A program made the position numbers and the translations under genes. 64,000 bases of DNA, from the NCBI RefSeq assembly GCF_024808815.1, contig NZ_JANUCS010000010.1:1-64000 (forward strand), in the 5' to 3' direction. Below the pieces are notes generated by a model that saw nothing but the letters and a program-made list of their open reading frames with translations, did no database searches and had not been told where the DNA came from. The number at the start of each line of letters is the position of its first letter. Within the stretch, counting starts at the first letter, position 1. Below are positions 37,601 to 45,211 of this stretch, piece by piece. This DNA comes from Methanosalsum natronophilum (GTDB lineage Archaea; Halobacteriota; Methanosarcinia; Methanosarcinales; Methanosarcinaceae).

Positions 37601-40600
37601 TTGTATAATGTCTGGACATGGGTTATTCAGTTCAGATCCAAATCTCCAATCTCTTTTCCCGAGCAGCTGGGGTGGGAGGATCGAGATCAGTTTATCTACA
37701 GTATTCTTACCGGTTTCCCAATGACCTATCATGAACTCTGATCGTATTATTTCATCTATACCTATATCTGGATATGTTACTTTCATTTCAACTATACGTT
37801 CAAGTACTCGCAATGAGACTTTTCGCCACACATCTTTACTGCCATTAATACGGTTCTGAAGGTCGATCAGGGAGATGAGTGAAGTATCTGAGATCAAGGT
37901 GTTGTTGGGGTCAACTCGTTTCAAGAACTTGAGTTTTTCTTCATCCGGGAGTTCTTTTACTTCTAATACTGCACCGAACCTGTCCTCGAAATCTTCACCT
38001 AGTTCATATCCTTCGTATCCTTCCTTGACCTCGTTCATTGTAGCGATTATCTGAAATCCTTGGCCTTTCTGAACCCAAGTACCGTCAGGCATTTCGAGTT
38101 GGTCGGAATCCATTATTTCGTTCAGGATTGCACGTACACCTGGCCTTGTCCTTGTTACTTCATCGATGATGATTATGGATCCTTCTTGATATGCTTTTAC
38201 TATATGGCTATATTCCCAAACTGTTACGCCTTCATTAAGGTCACGTTTAGCTATCAGTTCTTGCCCTTCAACTTCTTCTGATAATGATATCACCATCGAA
38301 TTTTCGCCCATGAGTTCACCATAAGCGAGTGATAACCAGTCCTTACCAGTACCGGCTTCACCTACAAGAAGTACATGTGAACCCAAATTCCTAGCTTTTG
38401 CTAAAAGGTCGATTATTCGATCGTTTTGTTCTATACCACTGAAATATCTTGACCGGACATTATTATCTTTACGTGACCATATTTTACCACCCGCTTCCAA
38501 TGTCCCTGATGCAATATCAAGTCTGATATGTGGTGATTCAATTTGATTGGAGAAAGTATTAGATGAATCCCAAGTCGATATGAAAAATGACATCTTTTCC
38601 GGGCTTACAGCACCTTCTACTCCAGTTAACATAGAAAGGATATCTAACCAATGTTCTTTGGGGTACTCTTTCTTGAAATGAACAAGTTTTTCCAGTGATC
38701 TTGTACTAATGGCTCGTTGTGGTTCGCCCATATCTTGATCACGGGTGATAGTAGCTATGGATATGAGCTTTCTAAGCTCAGTATCGAAGTTGGCAGTAGT
38801 AGTATCTCCCCCAATATTATACCAAATATTTTTTAGAAGAGATCGTTCCTCTTCTGGTGGTAAATAGTCTATCCATACACAGTACATCCGGTCCATGAAA
38901 TCGGCTAGCATCTGATTGATACCGGTATGTTGTTGTGGAGGGTTCATTGTCATTACCAGTTTGAACCCAGGAGATATGGTGATACGATCAGTTAGGATAT
39001 TATTGTATCTGATCTTTTTTGGAAGAATTATTTCCCTGAATTGTAATATGTGGTTCAGGACAGCTAGTACTCCAGTGGATGCCCTATTTATTTCATCTAT
39101 AATACAGGGTTTTCCTTCAATGGCTGCACGGACCAATGGTGATACTTCAAGGTCAAGTGAGAGTTCGTCTTTTACACGTACGGTCTTCTGCCAAACAAGA
39201 AGGTCCTGGACGGTGGTTCCTTCATGAAGTGACATGTGTTCTACTGACCTTTGTAATAACCGAAACGCTGATTTGCTGAGCCAGCTCTTCCCAGTACCCA
39301 CATTCCCGATAAGAAGAACATTACGGTTCAATGAAAGACCTAAGAATAATTTATGCAAGATATTATTGTTAGTTGGTGTTTCTTTGATATAATAATCATA
39401 TTCAATTCCTGGGCATGAGATTTTGTCATTTCCTAGAGGCAACTTAACAGTACCACTACACAAAAAGCCATCTTTCACTGTGGGAGTCGAGTTTGCTGAT
39501 GATAATGAGCTTCGTAGTGGGGTGAGCGAGATTTCGAATTCGTGTTTATAATGTTCAATAGTATCAGGTGTAATATCAATACATTCACATACCCATTTAT
39601 TTGGAGCTGTATTGTGCCAGAACCACAGTTGAGTGTCTGATATTGCTAGAACAGTACGTTTATCGGTTGTTATTTCGATATGGTCAATTGGACGTGAAGG
39701 ACCTACGAGTTCATCGATCAATAGATATGGACTGTCATTATAGCATAACCATATCCTATTTTCAGCAATACCTATATTATATTCAGTTGTACCTAAGCTA
39801 TCATTTACTGTTCTATCAGTTTTCAGCGAGTTTAGGAGTTCTTTCTCAAACCTATCCTCGATATTAGATGAAAAAGCTAAAATTTCCTTTTCTACGACAT
39901 CATGTCCCTGTTCCCATGTTCCTATCAAGTATTCTGATCGAATAAGATTAGCAACAGGTTCTCTGGGATAGTTCGATTTTGATTCTATTATCCTTTCAAG
40001 CACTCTAAGTGACATTTTGCGCCACACTTTACCACTTGAATTGATACGGTCCTGCAACCTTACAAGTTCTTCAATGAACTGAGTTGGAGTCTTATTGTCA
40101 GCAATTCTTTTCAAGAACCTTATCCGATCATCAAAACTGAGTTCTGGTACATATAGAACAGTCCCAAATCTGTCCTTGAAACCAGGATCTATGTCATAAC
40201 CACCATAAGCTTCACCGGGTTCGTTCATTGTAGCAATTATCTGGAACCCTTGACCTTTCTGAACCCAAGTACCGTCAGGCATTTCGAGTTGATCGGATTC
40301 CATGATATTGTTTAGTGTGGCACAGACGCCCGGTCTTGTCTTATTGACCTCGTCAAGGACGATAATATCGCCTTGTATGTAAGCTTTTACTATCTGACCA
40401 TATTCCCATATAGTAACTCCTTCATGGAGACCTCTTGATGCTATTAGGTCGGGTCCTTCAAGGTCTTCTGAGAGTGAGATGACAATTGGATCTTCACCCA
40501 TGACCTTTCCATACTTCATGGCAACCCAATCTTTGCCCGTGCCAGCATCTCCTATCATAAGCACATGATAACCAAGTATTCGTGCTTGTATCATTTCTTG

Positions 40601-41569
40601 GATAAAATGAATGCTTTGTTGTGTCCATTTCTGAACAGAGTTTAGGTGAGGTATGTCAGGATTTTTTGTAGATGAAAGTTCATAACAGAGGTTTTGTGTG
40701 AGTGAAAGTATTGTGGAATTTGTATATTCAGTACAGTAGTGGAATTTGCCATTTACTTCATCTGAGATGTTGAGCTTGTTTATACTATCAAGTATCTTAT
40801 CAGCTACACACTCAATTGATACTGTTTGATCTATATCAAAATGTATTGAATAAGTCTTAGCTAGTTTAGTGTAAAATAAAGATAGATCTCGTTCAGTTAC
40901 ATTTTGGCATAAGTTGGTTAGTGAAGCAATAATAGCTGACCTTAGATCATTTGGTGAATTATGCCATAGAAATAGGTCACGAAACGTTACATATTCTAAA
41001 TAGAGAGTATCTGATAATACGTTTTCATCAAGATAATAAGTGTGAGTATCATGATCTAAGAAAGATAGGGGAGCAAGACCTCGAACTATAATGATCTCAA
41101 GTTCGTGTTTGGGCGGTTGGTTAGAGATTGTAGATAGTTGTCTGGTAAGAACAGTTATCACTTGCCTATAATTATTGTTGTAATTGTTCAGGTCATTTTC
41201 AGGTTTTAAATCCGAGGTGCAGGTAGAACCGTTACTTGAACTTAATTTAAAGTGTGCCAGATGTTCAATAGCTACAGATATTCTTTTTCCTTGTTCAAAA
41301 TTGTTTTTAAATTTACTATTTTCCCCATTTTTTGTTGGAACTAATTTTTCCAGATTAAGTGGTGGTGATGACCTGAGATTTTTGGCGAGTTGAGATATGA
41401 ACTCAAAATTGAGTTGAGTTTCTGGATATCGTTTTTTGGTTAAGTTTTGACCTGAAACCAATTCTAGAAAATAGGAAGGGGATACATTATTGTCAGTGAG
41501 TTCGGATAAGTGGTATGTTATATACCCTAGATTTTGATTATTGTCATGTGAATGATTTGATAAATCCAT
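31634..41569 (-). CDS. giant midasin-like protein: six AAA+ modules, beta-propeller, C-terminal VWA
   Basis: A 3311-residue single frame. Six MoxR-type AAA+ modules have Walker A glycines at residues 340 (GDAGTGKD), 755 (GNVGTGKS), 1070 (GEAGTGKD), 1802 (GPVGSGKT), 2118 (GEAGTGKD) and 2428 (GPQGCGKT). Modules 1, 3 and 5 form one type (LDEVNK/TR-RPGV, SDQLEMPDGTW), modules 2, 4 and 6 another (MSLHE-TT, LADFMDRM), so the array is three AAA pairs. Module 4 has lost Walker B (LIEGVNR). A WD-type propeller lies at about 1320-1740, between modules 3 and 4. Then comes a helical linker with FHEIFE (His 2810), a charged coiled coil (about 2990-3090) and a VWA domain with the MIDAS motif DQSAS at 3138-3142. 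The N-terminal 310 residues are unassigned. This is the layout of eukaryotic midasin; function here is unknown, probably ATP-driven remodelling. Confidence 0.92.
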   Translation of the reverse strand: MDLSNHSHDNNQNLGYITYHLSELTDNNVSPSYFLELVSGQNLTKKRYPETQLNFEFISQLAKNLRSSPPLNLEKLVPTKNGENSKFKNNFEQGKRISVAIEHLAHFKLSSSNGSTCTSDLKPENDLNNYNNNYRQVITVLTRQLSTISNQPPKHELEIIIVRGLAPLSFLDHDTHTYYLDENVLSDTLYLEYVTFRDLFLWHNSPNDLRSAIIASLTNLCQNVTERDLSLFYTKLAKTYSIHFDIDQTVSIECVADKILDSINKLNISDEVNGKFHYCTEYTNSTILSLTQNLCYELSSTKNPDIPHLNSVQKWTQQSIHFIQEMIQARILGYHVLMIGDAGTGKDWVAMKYGKVMGEDPIVISLSEDLEGPDLIASRGLHEGVTIWEYGQIVKAYIQGDIIVLDEVNKTRPGVCATLNNIMESDQLEMPDGTWVQKGQGFQIIATMNEPGEAYGGYDIDPGFKDRFGTVLYVPELSFDDRIRFLKRIADNKTPTQFIEELVRLQDRINSSGKVWRKMSLRVLERIIESKSNYPREPVANLIRSEYLIGTWEQGHDVVEKEILAFSSNIEDRFEKELLNSLKTDRTVNDSLGTTEYNIGIAENRIWLCYNDSPYLLIDELVGPSRPIDHIEITTDKRTVLAISDTQLWFWHNTAPNKWVCECIDITPDTIEHYKHEFEISLTPLRSSLSSANSTPTVKDGFLCSGTVKLPLGNDKISCPGIEYDYYIKETPTNNNILHKLFLGLSLNRNVLLIGNVGTGKSWLSKSAFRLLQRSVEHMSLHEGTTVQDLLVWQKTVRVKDELSLDLEVSPLVRAAIEGKPCIIDEINRASTGVLAVLNHILQFREIILPKKIRYNNILTDRITISPGFKLVMTMNPPQQHTGINQMLADFMDRMYCVWIDYLPPEEERSLLKNIWYNIGGDTTTANFDTELRKLISIATITRDQDMGEPQRAISTRSLEKLVHFKKEYPKEHWLDILSMLTGVEGAVSPEKMSFFISTWDSSNTFSNQIESPHIRLDIASGTLEAGGKIWSRKDNNVRSRYFSGIEQNDRIIDLLAKARNLGSHVLLVGEAGTGKDWLSLAYGELMGENSMVISLSEEVEGQELIAKRDLNEGVTVWEYSHIVKAYQEGSIIIIDEVTRTRPGVRAILNEIMDSDQLEMPDGTWVQKGQGFQIIATMNEVKEGYEGYELGEDFEDRFGAVLEVKELPDEEKLKFLKRVDPNNTLISDTSLISLIDLQNRINGSKDVWRKVSLRVLERIVEMKVTYPDIGIDEIIRSEFMIGHWETGKNTVDKLISILPPQLLGKRDWRFGSELNNPCPDIIQMRVSSNGSTAVLMDRSGKLLVSELNNGKIVGHWHELYREPDHKDRITLSSDGNLLIVNGMYAPPEVWERGNNTWLKLESHILDQLSKVISVFVATDNSFFLIVTLKGSVWIWYKNEDMTFARSNGIRLKEDGNRVLVTSLSPDNKSLLLLDDKDTLHILDISKSDLTKKSISIPIPTSVITAIWSPTSKLIACVGYAGNIYLIKPTLSNNTETHILFQEQVESTDLGLLSWSEDGRYLVAAGINDGTLYLWHSISEENIGSEPIKLKGPVGKLTDMKWSCDHEHNWLFSYGNDYKIHAWKIYHNRPPQIEYHELKFNGNPQKLKSVHISPNTQFIIGYGMNNSLYTWSKTREGGWASTSTRLITPEDTTNFDTIEFQNNYIYASSSKDQKLFFWRIPESFAEPLSSIIESVERDTLVPHYRGNALISGTVRLDVNKRNSTLSTNNELLHYFTTDFHSNNQALHKLMLGLSLKRNILLLGPVGSGKTFIATSIFKLLNTDIEQMSLHESTTELDLTAWQKTERIGHDISLDLEISPLVRAAIEGKPCLIEGVNRASSGVLAVLNHALQFREIILPKKVRIGSMNTDRISVHKNFRLVMTAIPPGGLVDVNPLLADFMDRMFTINLDYLAPDEEKALLHNVWYNETSSTPTEHIRDRIHELVEMADRRRILAIQNFRRTVTTRTLVRTIKFKALYPDEHWIDILGMMCGVEGAIDDEQIKVWKISWEAKFGDKSVPIVSEKPQLSTNYEKVDFGDIVWQRKYPSIKCRYISGIGQNDNVVTILSKMRSMSEHVLLVGEAGTGKDWLSLAYGELMGEDPIVISLSEETEAQDLIAMRGLKAGITVWEYSHIVEAYREGKIIILDEVTRVRPGVRAILNEIMESDQLEMPDGTWLNKTQGFQIIATMNEVKEGYEGYELGEDFEDRFGAVLEIKELPVQEKLNFLQKTCNNELPYSFLTRLIELQTSINSEKTIWRKMSLRVLERIVENIVTHPEEPLSTIIHSEFMVGYWEEGHELVNSKVSYLVSEVGEHVLLSKNSTHTQSDTITPYYDKGHLISGHLSFPLLPQSNIKSNKPTINYFNKRTKTNDRSLHQTLLGIHLNRNVLLVGPQGCGKTWLAHSVFDLLDKNVEHMSLHESTTVHDLTVWQKTVRKKDDMFIELELSPLVRSAVEGRPCIIDDVNRAPPGVLAVLNHALQFREIILPQGIDTSNPNISSNSYKVTAKKGFQLIFTATIPEDTNQINPMMADFMDRMYCINMTYLPPSEEVEVMKRLIGIKELDHDCMHQLGTLVRLINQLREKCNDGKPTFRSTERIAMNLKHFPDMDIRTLLNRELRLSSREDELDLNTNDLNDLYMLTDVLETQYPKPCIKCTPLNEVVYRGYNLSLPVPENEIETYDPNRWWEAGKPTLYQSERARKRQRILQRLLETVTALDIPLHPWKKPRSNALDSSSKPSWGCTFAQDIPRIKNVFFSPWDLLYRDNDESIYGLLFHEIFEILYRNTTQFSTEFLSLPGSRILVNAIGDIWINQQGMAQFPGTCDWILALYEESFDSEKLVVEHDEYPHIQFITLLLYYWRFGAINRGISTDHFGTDVINAFNSLQDKIDQIISTQNETELIELTKQLYYTPQFQQLIKRSLYLTIEDIHIDPPTKSEKDAIISMASTKLTDYERNTKLSTQPVNETGRQVTSEEFEELRNFILDAIKESRIELERLDEDNEAKKRVDELKKAELEREERLLEGITEREQKEFQVRYERVMDHIKLMRDKFRQIYRHERGIWRRHLAQGRLDSTQLASLVAGNDRVFMKREQPERYMVRISLLIDQSASMQGDKIDHVSDAVLMLLSAIQSDQRKGVNVEVVGFHDDKPMEIYLKYGEHLTKKKIIKVVNDVSRTKGRNNDLQAIYYAFERIPKHDRRSLNLIIHFSDGDPNQQFDRDQFKDLVNKYSNIIVVGFGIGAQGTNFVLDLYPEDQATIAEETSEIPERLSSLIRRYVSST

Positions 41570-41685
41570 TTTCTATCATCTTTTGAGTTTAATATGGAAG
41601 CATAGATTATTAAACCCATTTATTTTACTTTATTCTTGACTGTTGAATAAATATATTTAAAGCAAACAACAAGTATACATATATA

Positions 41686-42837
41686 ATGCCATCTGAAAAA
41701 ATAATTCCCGGTAAAATATTGTATGGACCCGATCTTGAGGTAATTGAAGGTAATGTTTGTGTCAAAGACGATGTTATAGTTGAGGTAAGTGAAGAGAAAG
41801 TAGATTCACAGAACATAATATTACCCTGTTTTATTAATGCTCATACACATATTGGAGATTCAGTATACAAAGATCCACCTCTTGGTACTTATGACAGGTT
41901 CTTGTTAAAGCACGATCTTGACGCTTTAGTGAAACCTCCAAACGGATTAAAGCATCGAATATTAAGACGTACACCTGAACCTGAGCTTGTTATTGGTATG
42001 AAAAAGACGGTATGTGATATGATCAATACAGGTACATGTGGTTTTGCTGATTTTAGGGAAAGTGGAGTTCCCGGAATACTTGCATTAAAGGAAGCTTTAA
42101 ATGAAACTAATATAAAGACCCGTATTTTTGGCAGACCTACTGGAGATCAAAATGAGATTGAATCTGTGATAGAGGAAGTTGAACGATTGTTAGTGAATAG
42201 TGATGGGTTAGGGATAAGTGGCGTGAATGATCTCGATTCCAGAATGATCAGATCTATTGTTTCCACAACAAAGCTGAATAAAAAATTTTTCGCGATACAT
42301 TGTGCTGAGAAGGAAAGGAAAGGTATTGAAGAAACTCTTGAATTAGGCCCGGACCTACTTGTGCATATGAACAGAGCAACTGAGGGTGATCTTAAGCGAA
42401 CTGCTGATATGGATATTCCAATTGTTGTATGTCCACGTTCAAACTTTTTAACGGGGGCAGGGATGGCACCTGTTGCCAAAATGTTTGAAGCAGGTATCAG
42501 TGTGGCTGTTGGTACTGATAATGTAATGTTGAACTCAGTTAATATGTTTGAAGAAATGCAATTACTTTCAAAGGTGTTCGGGTTAGAAGATAAACATATA
42601 TTTAGGATGTGTACATTAAATGGTGCTAAGGCTTTAAACTTTGTTGGATGTGGTATTATAGAGGAAGGTTATAATTCCAATATAATGATATTGAATGGTA
42701 ATTCTAATAACTTATCACATTCTTCGGATATACTTAGTAGTGTTGTGAGGCGGGCAAGACCTGATGATATCTTAGCAGTAATTGGACCGGGTTCTTCACC
42801 AAGACCAACACCAACATCAGAAGGTAGAATAATATGA
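41686..42837 (+). CDS. amidohydrolase-family protein (deaminase/chlorohydrolase-like)
   Basis: A 383-residue metal-dependent hydrolase of the cytosine-deaminase/ATZ-TRZ branch. The N-terminal beta domain is followed by the metal motif NAHTHIGDS (His 53 and 55). AIHCAEKE carries the third His near 206, and AVGTDNVMLN carries the catalytic Asp near 281. It is divergent from the giant AAA gene, with 116 bases between the starts, and its stop overlaps the ATG of the first UspA gene (ATGA), so those two are cotranscribed. Substrate unknown; the region LKHDLDALVKPPNG and the archaeal context do not decide between a nucleoside or another amine. Confidence 0.85.
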   Translation: MPSEKIIPGKILYGPDLEVIEGNVCVKDDVIVEVSEEKVDSQNIILPCFINAHTHIGDSVYKDPPLGTYDRFLLKHDLDALVKPPNGLKHRILRRTPEPELVIGMKKTVCDMINTGTCGFADFRESGVPGILALKEALNETNIKTRIFGRPTGDQNEIESVIEEVERLLVNSDGLGISGVNDLDSRMIRSIVSTTKLNKKFFAIHCAEKERKGIEETLELGPDLLVHMNRATEGDLKRTADMDIPIVVCPRSNFLTGAGMAPVAKMFEAGISVAVGTDNVMLNSVNMFEEMQLLSKVFGLEDKHIFRMCTLNGAKALNFVGCGIIEEGYNSNIMILNGNSNNLSHSSDILSSVVRRARPDDILAVIGPGSSPRPTPTSEGRII

Positions 42838-43304
42838 AAAGCAATATTTATAAACGAATATTGGTAGCTACCGATGGCTCAAAATTGAGCGAATGTACAT
42901 TAAAATATGCAATAGAGATAGCACGCATTAGTGGAGCTAGACTCTATGCTGTTTATGTTGTAGATACTGCAGACTTTGCATCAATACCAATGGAAAGTGA
43001 TGCTGGCTGGGAGACAATGTATTCAGTATTAAGAGATGAGGGTAAGGATGCTACACAGAAGGTCGAAGAGCTAGCAAAGAAGGTAGGTGTTGAAGTCGAG
43101 CAGGTAGAATTGGAAGGTCATCCTAGTGAAGAGATCGTTCAATTTGCAAATAAGGAGAATATGGATATTATAATCCTAGGTACACACGGAAAAAGTGGTC
43201 TCAGCAGTATCCTTATGGGAAGTGTTGCAGAAAATGTCATTCGAACTTCAACAAAACCTATCCTGGTAGTACCTGCGATTTCTAAAAAAGATAAATCTCA
43301 TTAA
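42834..43304 (+). CDS. universal stress protein (UspA family), copy 1
   Basis: A 156-residue UspA-fold protein. It opens with a strand ILVATDGSKLSECTLKYAIE and carries the ATP-binding signature GTHGKSGLSSILMGSVAENVIR near 124-145, so it probably binds ATP. It overlaps the amidohydrolase gene by 4 bases. The gene at 43555 is a close paralogue (YAVYVVDTADFASIPM against FAVYVVDTGAFASIPM). Targets are unknown, as for most of the family. Confidence 0.93.
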   Translation: MKSNIYKRILVATDGSKLSECTLKYAIEIARISGARLYAVYVVDTADFASIPMESDAGWETMYSVLRDEGKDATQKVEELAKKVGVEVEQVELEGHPSEEIVQFANKENMDIIILGTHGKSGLSSILMGSVAENVIRTSTKPILVVPAISKKDKSH

Positions 43305-43554
43305 ATAACCCTAATTTGTATTCAATGTAAAAAATATCTAAAAATAGTTTTGAAACATACTAATATATATTAAGTGTGCTCTATTTGGCACCATATTCTG
43401 CTAAATTATTGTAATGTAGGGTAAACTTTATGATATTAAAACTAGTTTCCTGTAATCATTCAAAAGAACATAATCATATGTTCCACTGGAAAGAGAGGAC
43501 ATTAGATCAAAATATAGATTTCATTCATGCATAGAATTAATTGGAGAGGGTAAA

Positions 43555-44016
43555 ATGGAAAGTACGATTTATAAAAATATCCTTATCGCCACAGACGGGT
43601 CTGAACATAGTGAAAATACCATCAAGTATGGTGTTGAGCTAGCCAAGCTCAGTGGTGCTAGATTATTTGCTGTTTATGTTGTGGATACTGGAGCATTCGC
43701 TTCAATACCAATGGATGCAGAGTGGGAAATGATGTATTCATTACTCCAAGATGAAGGGAAAAAAGCAACAGAACGCGTAGAAGAAATGAGTAATGAGTAT
43801 GGTGTTGAAGTAGAGCAAGTTTTACTTGACGGTCAACCTGCACATGAAATAATTGATTTTGCGGAAAAGAACAATATCAGTGTAATTATCATGGGTACAC
43901 ATGGTAAAAGTGGACTTGACAGGTTCTTATTAGGTAGTGTAGCAGAAAGGGTCATAAGAAGTTCAGATATACCCGTTTTCGTGGTACGAATGTCTGATGA
44001 TGATAATGATGAATGA
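43555..44016 (+). CDS. universal stress protein (UspA family), copy 2
   Basis: A 153-residue paralogue of the preceding UspA gene, with the same start (IYKNILIATDGSEHSENT) and ATP-binding loop GTHGKSGLDRFLLGSVAERVIR. It is separated from copy 1 by 250 bases that contain a TATA-like ACTAATATATATTAAG near 43357-43372, so it has its own promoter. GGAGAGGG precedes ATG. The four-CBS protein gene follows after 18 bases, suggesting a shared transcript and perhaps a common response to nucleotide levels. Confidence 0.93.
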   Translation: MESTIYKNILIATDGSEHSENTIKYGVELAKLSGARLFAVYVVDTGAFASIPMDAEWEMMYSLLQDEGKKATERVEEMSNEYGVEVEQVLLDGQPAHEIIDFAEKNNISVIIMGTHGKSGLDRFLLGSVAERVIRSSDIPVFVVRMSDDDNDE

Positions 44017-44034
44017 TACTAGGAGCTGTAAAAG

Positions 44035-44883
44035 GTGCCAAAAAACACAATTATAGAAGATATTATGGTAACAAATGTTGCATACGCAACAATTCCTGGT
44101 TCAAGGGATGAGGTTCTTAATATACTCAAAGAAAAGAAAATTTCAGGTGTCCCAATTCTTAAAGGGAATAATGTTGTAGGGATAGTCAGTCGAACTGATT
44201 TACTGAAAAACCCTGAAGAAGAGCAGCTTGCAATGTTAATGCAAAGGAATCCAATAACTGTCAACAGGAAAGCAGATATTACTGAAGCTGCAAAGCTATT
44301 CCTTGAAAACAATATCAGAAGATTGCCCGTTGTTAATAATGGGGACCTTGTTGGAATGGTAACTATCGCAGATATTGTTGCAAGTATTGCAGACCTTGAC
44401 ATAACTGAACAAGTAGGCCCATATTTAGATGATGGTGTAGTTGCCGTTTGGTGTGAAACACCTCTTCCCCTAACTGCAAGGATCATGGAACTCTCACATA
44501 AAAAAGCAGTACCTGTATTGGATGCAAATCAAGATCTTGTCGGAATAGTATCTGAGCTTGATATAATTAATGCCAGTATAATAGAAGATAGTGTTGAGAT
44601 GTCGGATATGTCTGCTGGTTCAGATGATGATGAATGGACATGGGAATCTATGAGGGATACCATGAGTATTTATTATAGTGTATCCAGAATAAAGGTACCC
44701 AATATCATAGTAAAAGATGTGATGATAAAAGAGCCTATAACGGCCTCTCATATTTCCGAGGTTAGTGATTGTGCTTTAAGAATGAAACGTGCACGGATTG
44801 ACCAAATGCCTATTGTGAATGCAGATCAAAAGCTGCTTGGCATGCTCAAGGACAAGGATTTACTTAAGGTAATTGTAGACTAA
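44035..44883 (+). CDS. four-CBS-domain protein
   Basis: Encodes 282 residues from a GTG start, ten bases after AGGAG. Four CBS units can be seen, forming two Bateman modules. The first two are IIEDIMVTNVAYATIPGSRDEV and MLMQRNPITVNRKADITEAAK; the third is around VGPYLDDGVVAVWCETPLPL and the fourth IVKDVMIKEPITASHISEV. Between the third and fourth is an acidic insert (DMSAGSDDDEWTWESM). There is no attached enzyme or transporter, so it probably senses an adenine nucleotide and acts on a partner. It follows UspA copy 2 and ends two bases before the second miniature element. Confidence 0.88.
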   Translation: MPKNTIIEDIMVTNVAYATIPGSRDEVLNILKEKKISGVPILKGNNVVGIVSRTDLLKNPEEEQLAMLMQRNPITVNRKADITEAAKLFLENNIRRLPVVNNGDLVGMVTIADIVASIADLDITEQVGPYLDDGVVAVWCETPLPLTARIMELSHKKAVPVLDANQDLVGIVSELDIINASIIEDSVEMSDMSAGSDDDEWTWESMRDTMSIYYSVSRIKVPNIIVKDVMIKEPITASHISEVSDCALRMKRARIDQMPIVNADQKLLGMLKDKDLLKVIVD

Positions 44884-44884
44884 A

Positions 44885-45147
44885 TTTATAATTAAAGCGT
44901 AAAACCACTATGTCTTTAGCATAGTGGATGTAAGCGTCAACTATATTATAAATAAGTCTCAATATGTATGTAATTAACCGATGGCGAGAACCAAGCCAAA
45001 AGGAATTTAAACTGAACTCCCATGAGATAGGGGTCTTCGTAAAGGGTTCCCAGAGTTCGTTGCCTTTCCAGTTGGGTATGAACTGTGATATCAGATTCCT
45101 CAAGGAATCGGTCGAAGGAAGCACCTGGGTCTTTAGCTCAGGAGTAG
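44885..45147 (+). mobile_element. IS200/IS605-like palindrome-ended miniature element, copy 2
   Basis: Same element as at 2513-2776, in the opposite orientation and about 95 percent identical by eye. The left hairpin CACTATG-TCTTTAG-CATAGTG is near 44907-44927 and the right hairpin CCTGGG-TCTTTAG-CTCAGG near 45124-45142; one G in the right stem makes it imperfect. Both copies share a first TTTATA and a last CAGGAGTAG. It lies just after the CBS gene stop, again in the 3' flank of a gene, as IS200/IS605 derivatives prefer non-disruptive sites. Confidence 0.75.
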
Positions 45148-45211
45148 GTCACAAATGAAGCCTAACTATTCTTTTTCCCTTTTTTAATCGGGATTTTTTG
45201 AGTGAGAATGT

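Noticed and set aside
31634-41569. Interpretation as dynein heavy chain or as several fused annotation artefacts
   Set aside because: No microtubule-binding stalk or tail features, AAA motifs are of MoxR/midasin type, and the frame is unbroken with uniform base composition.
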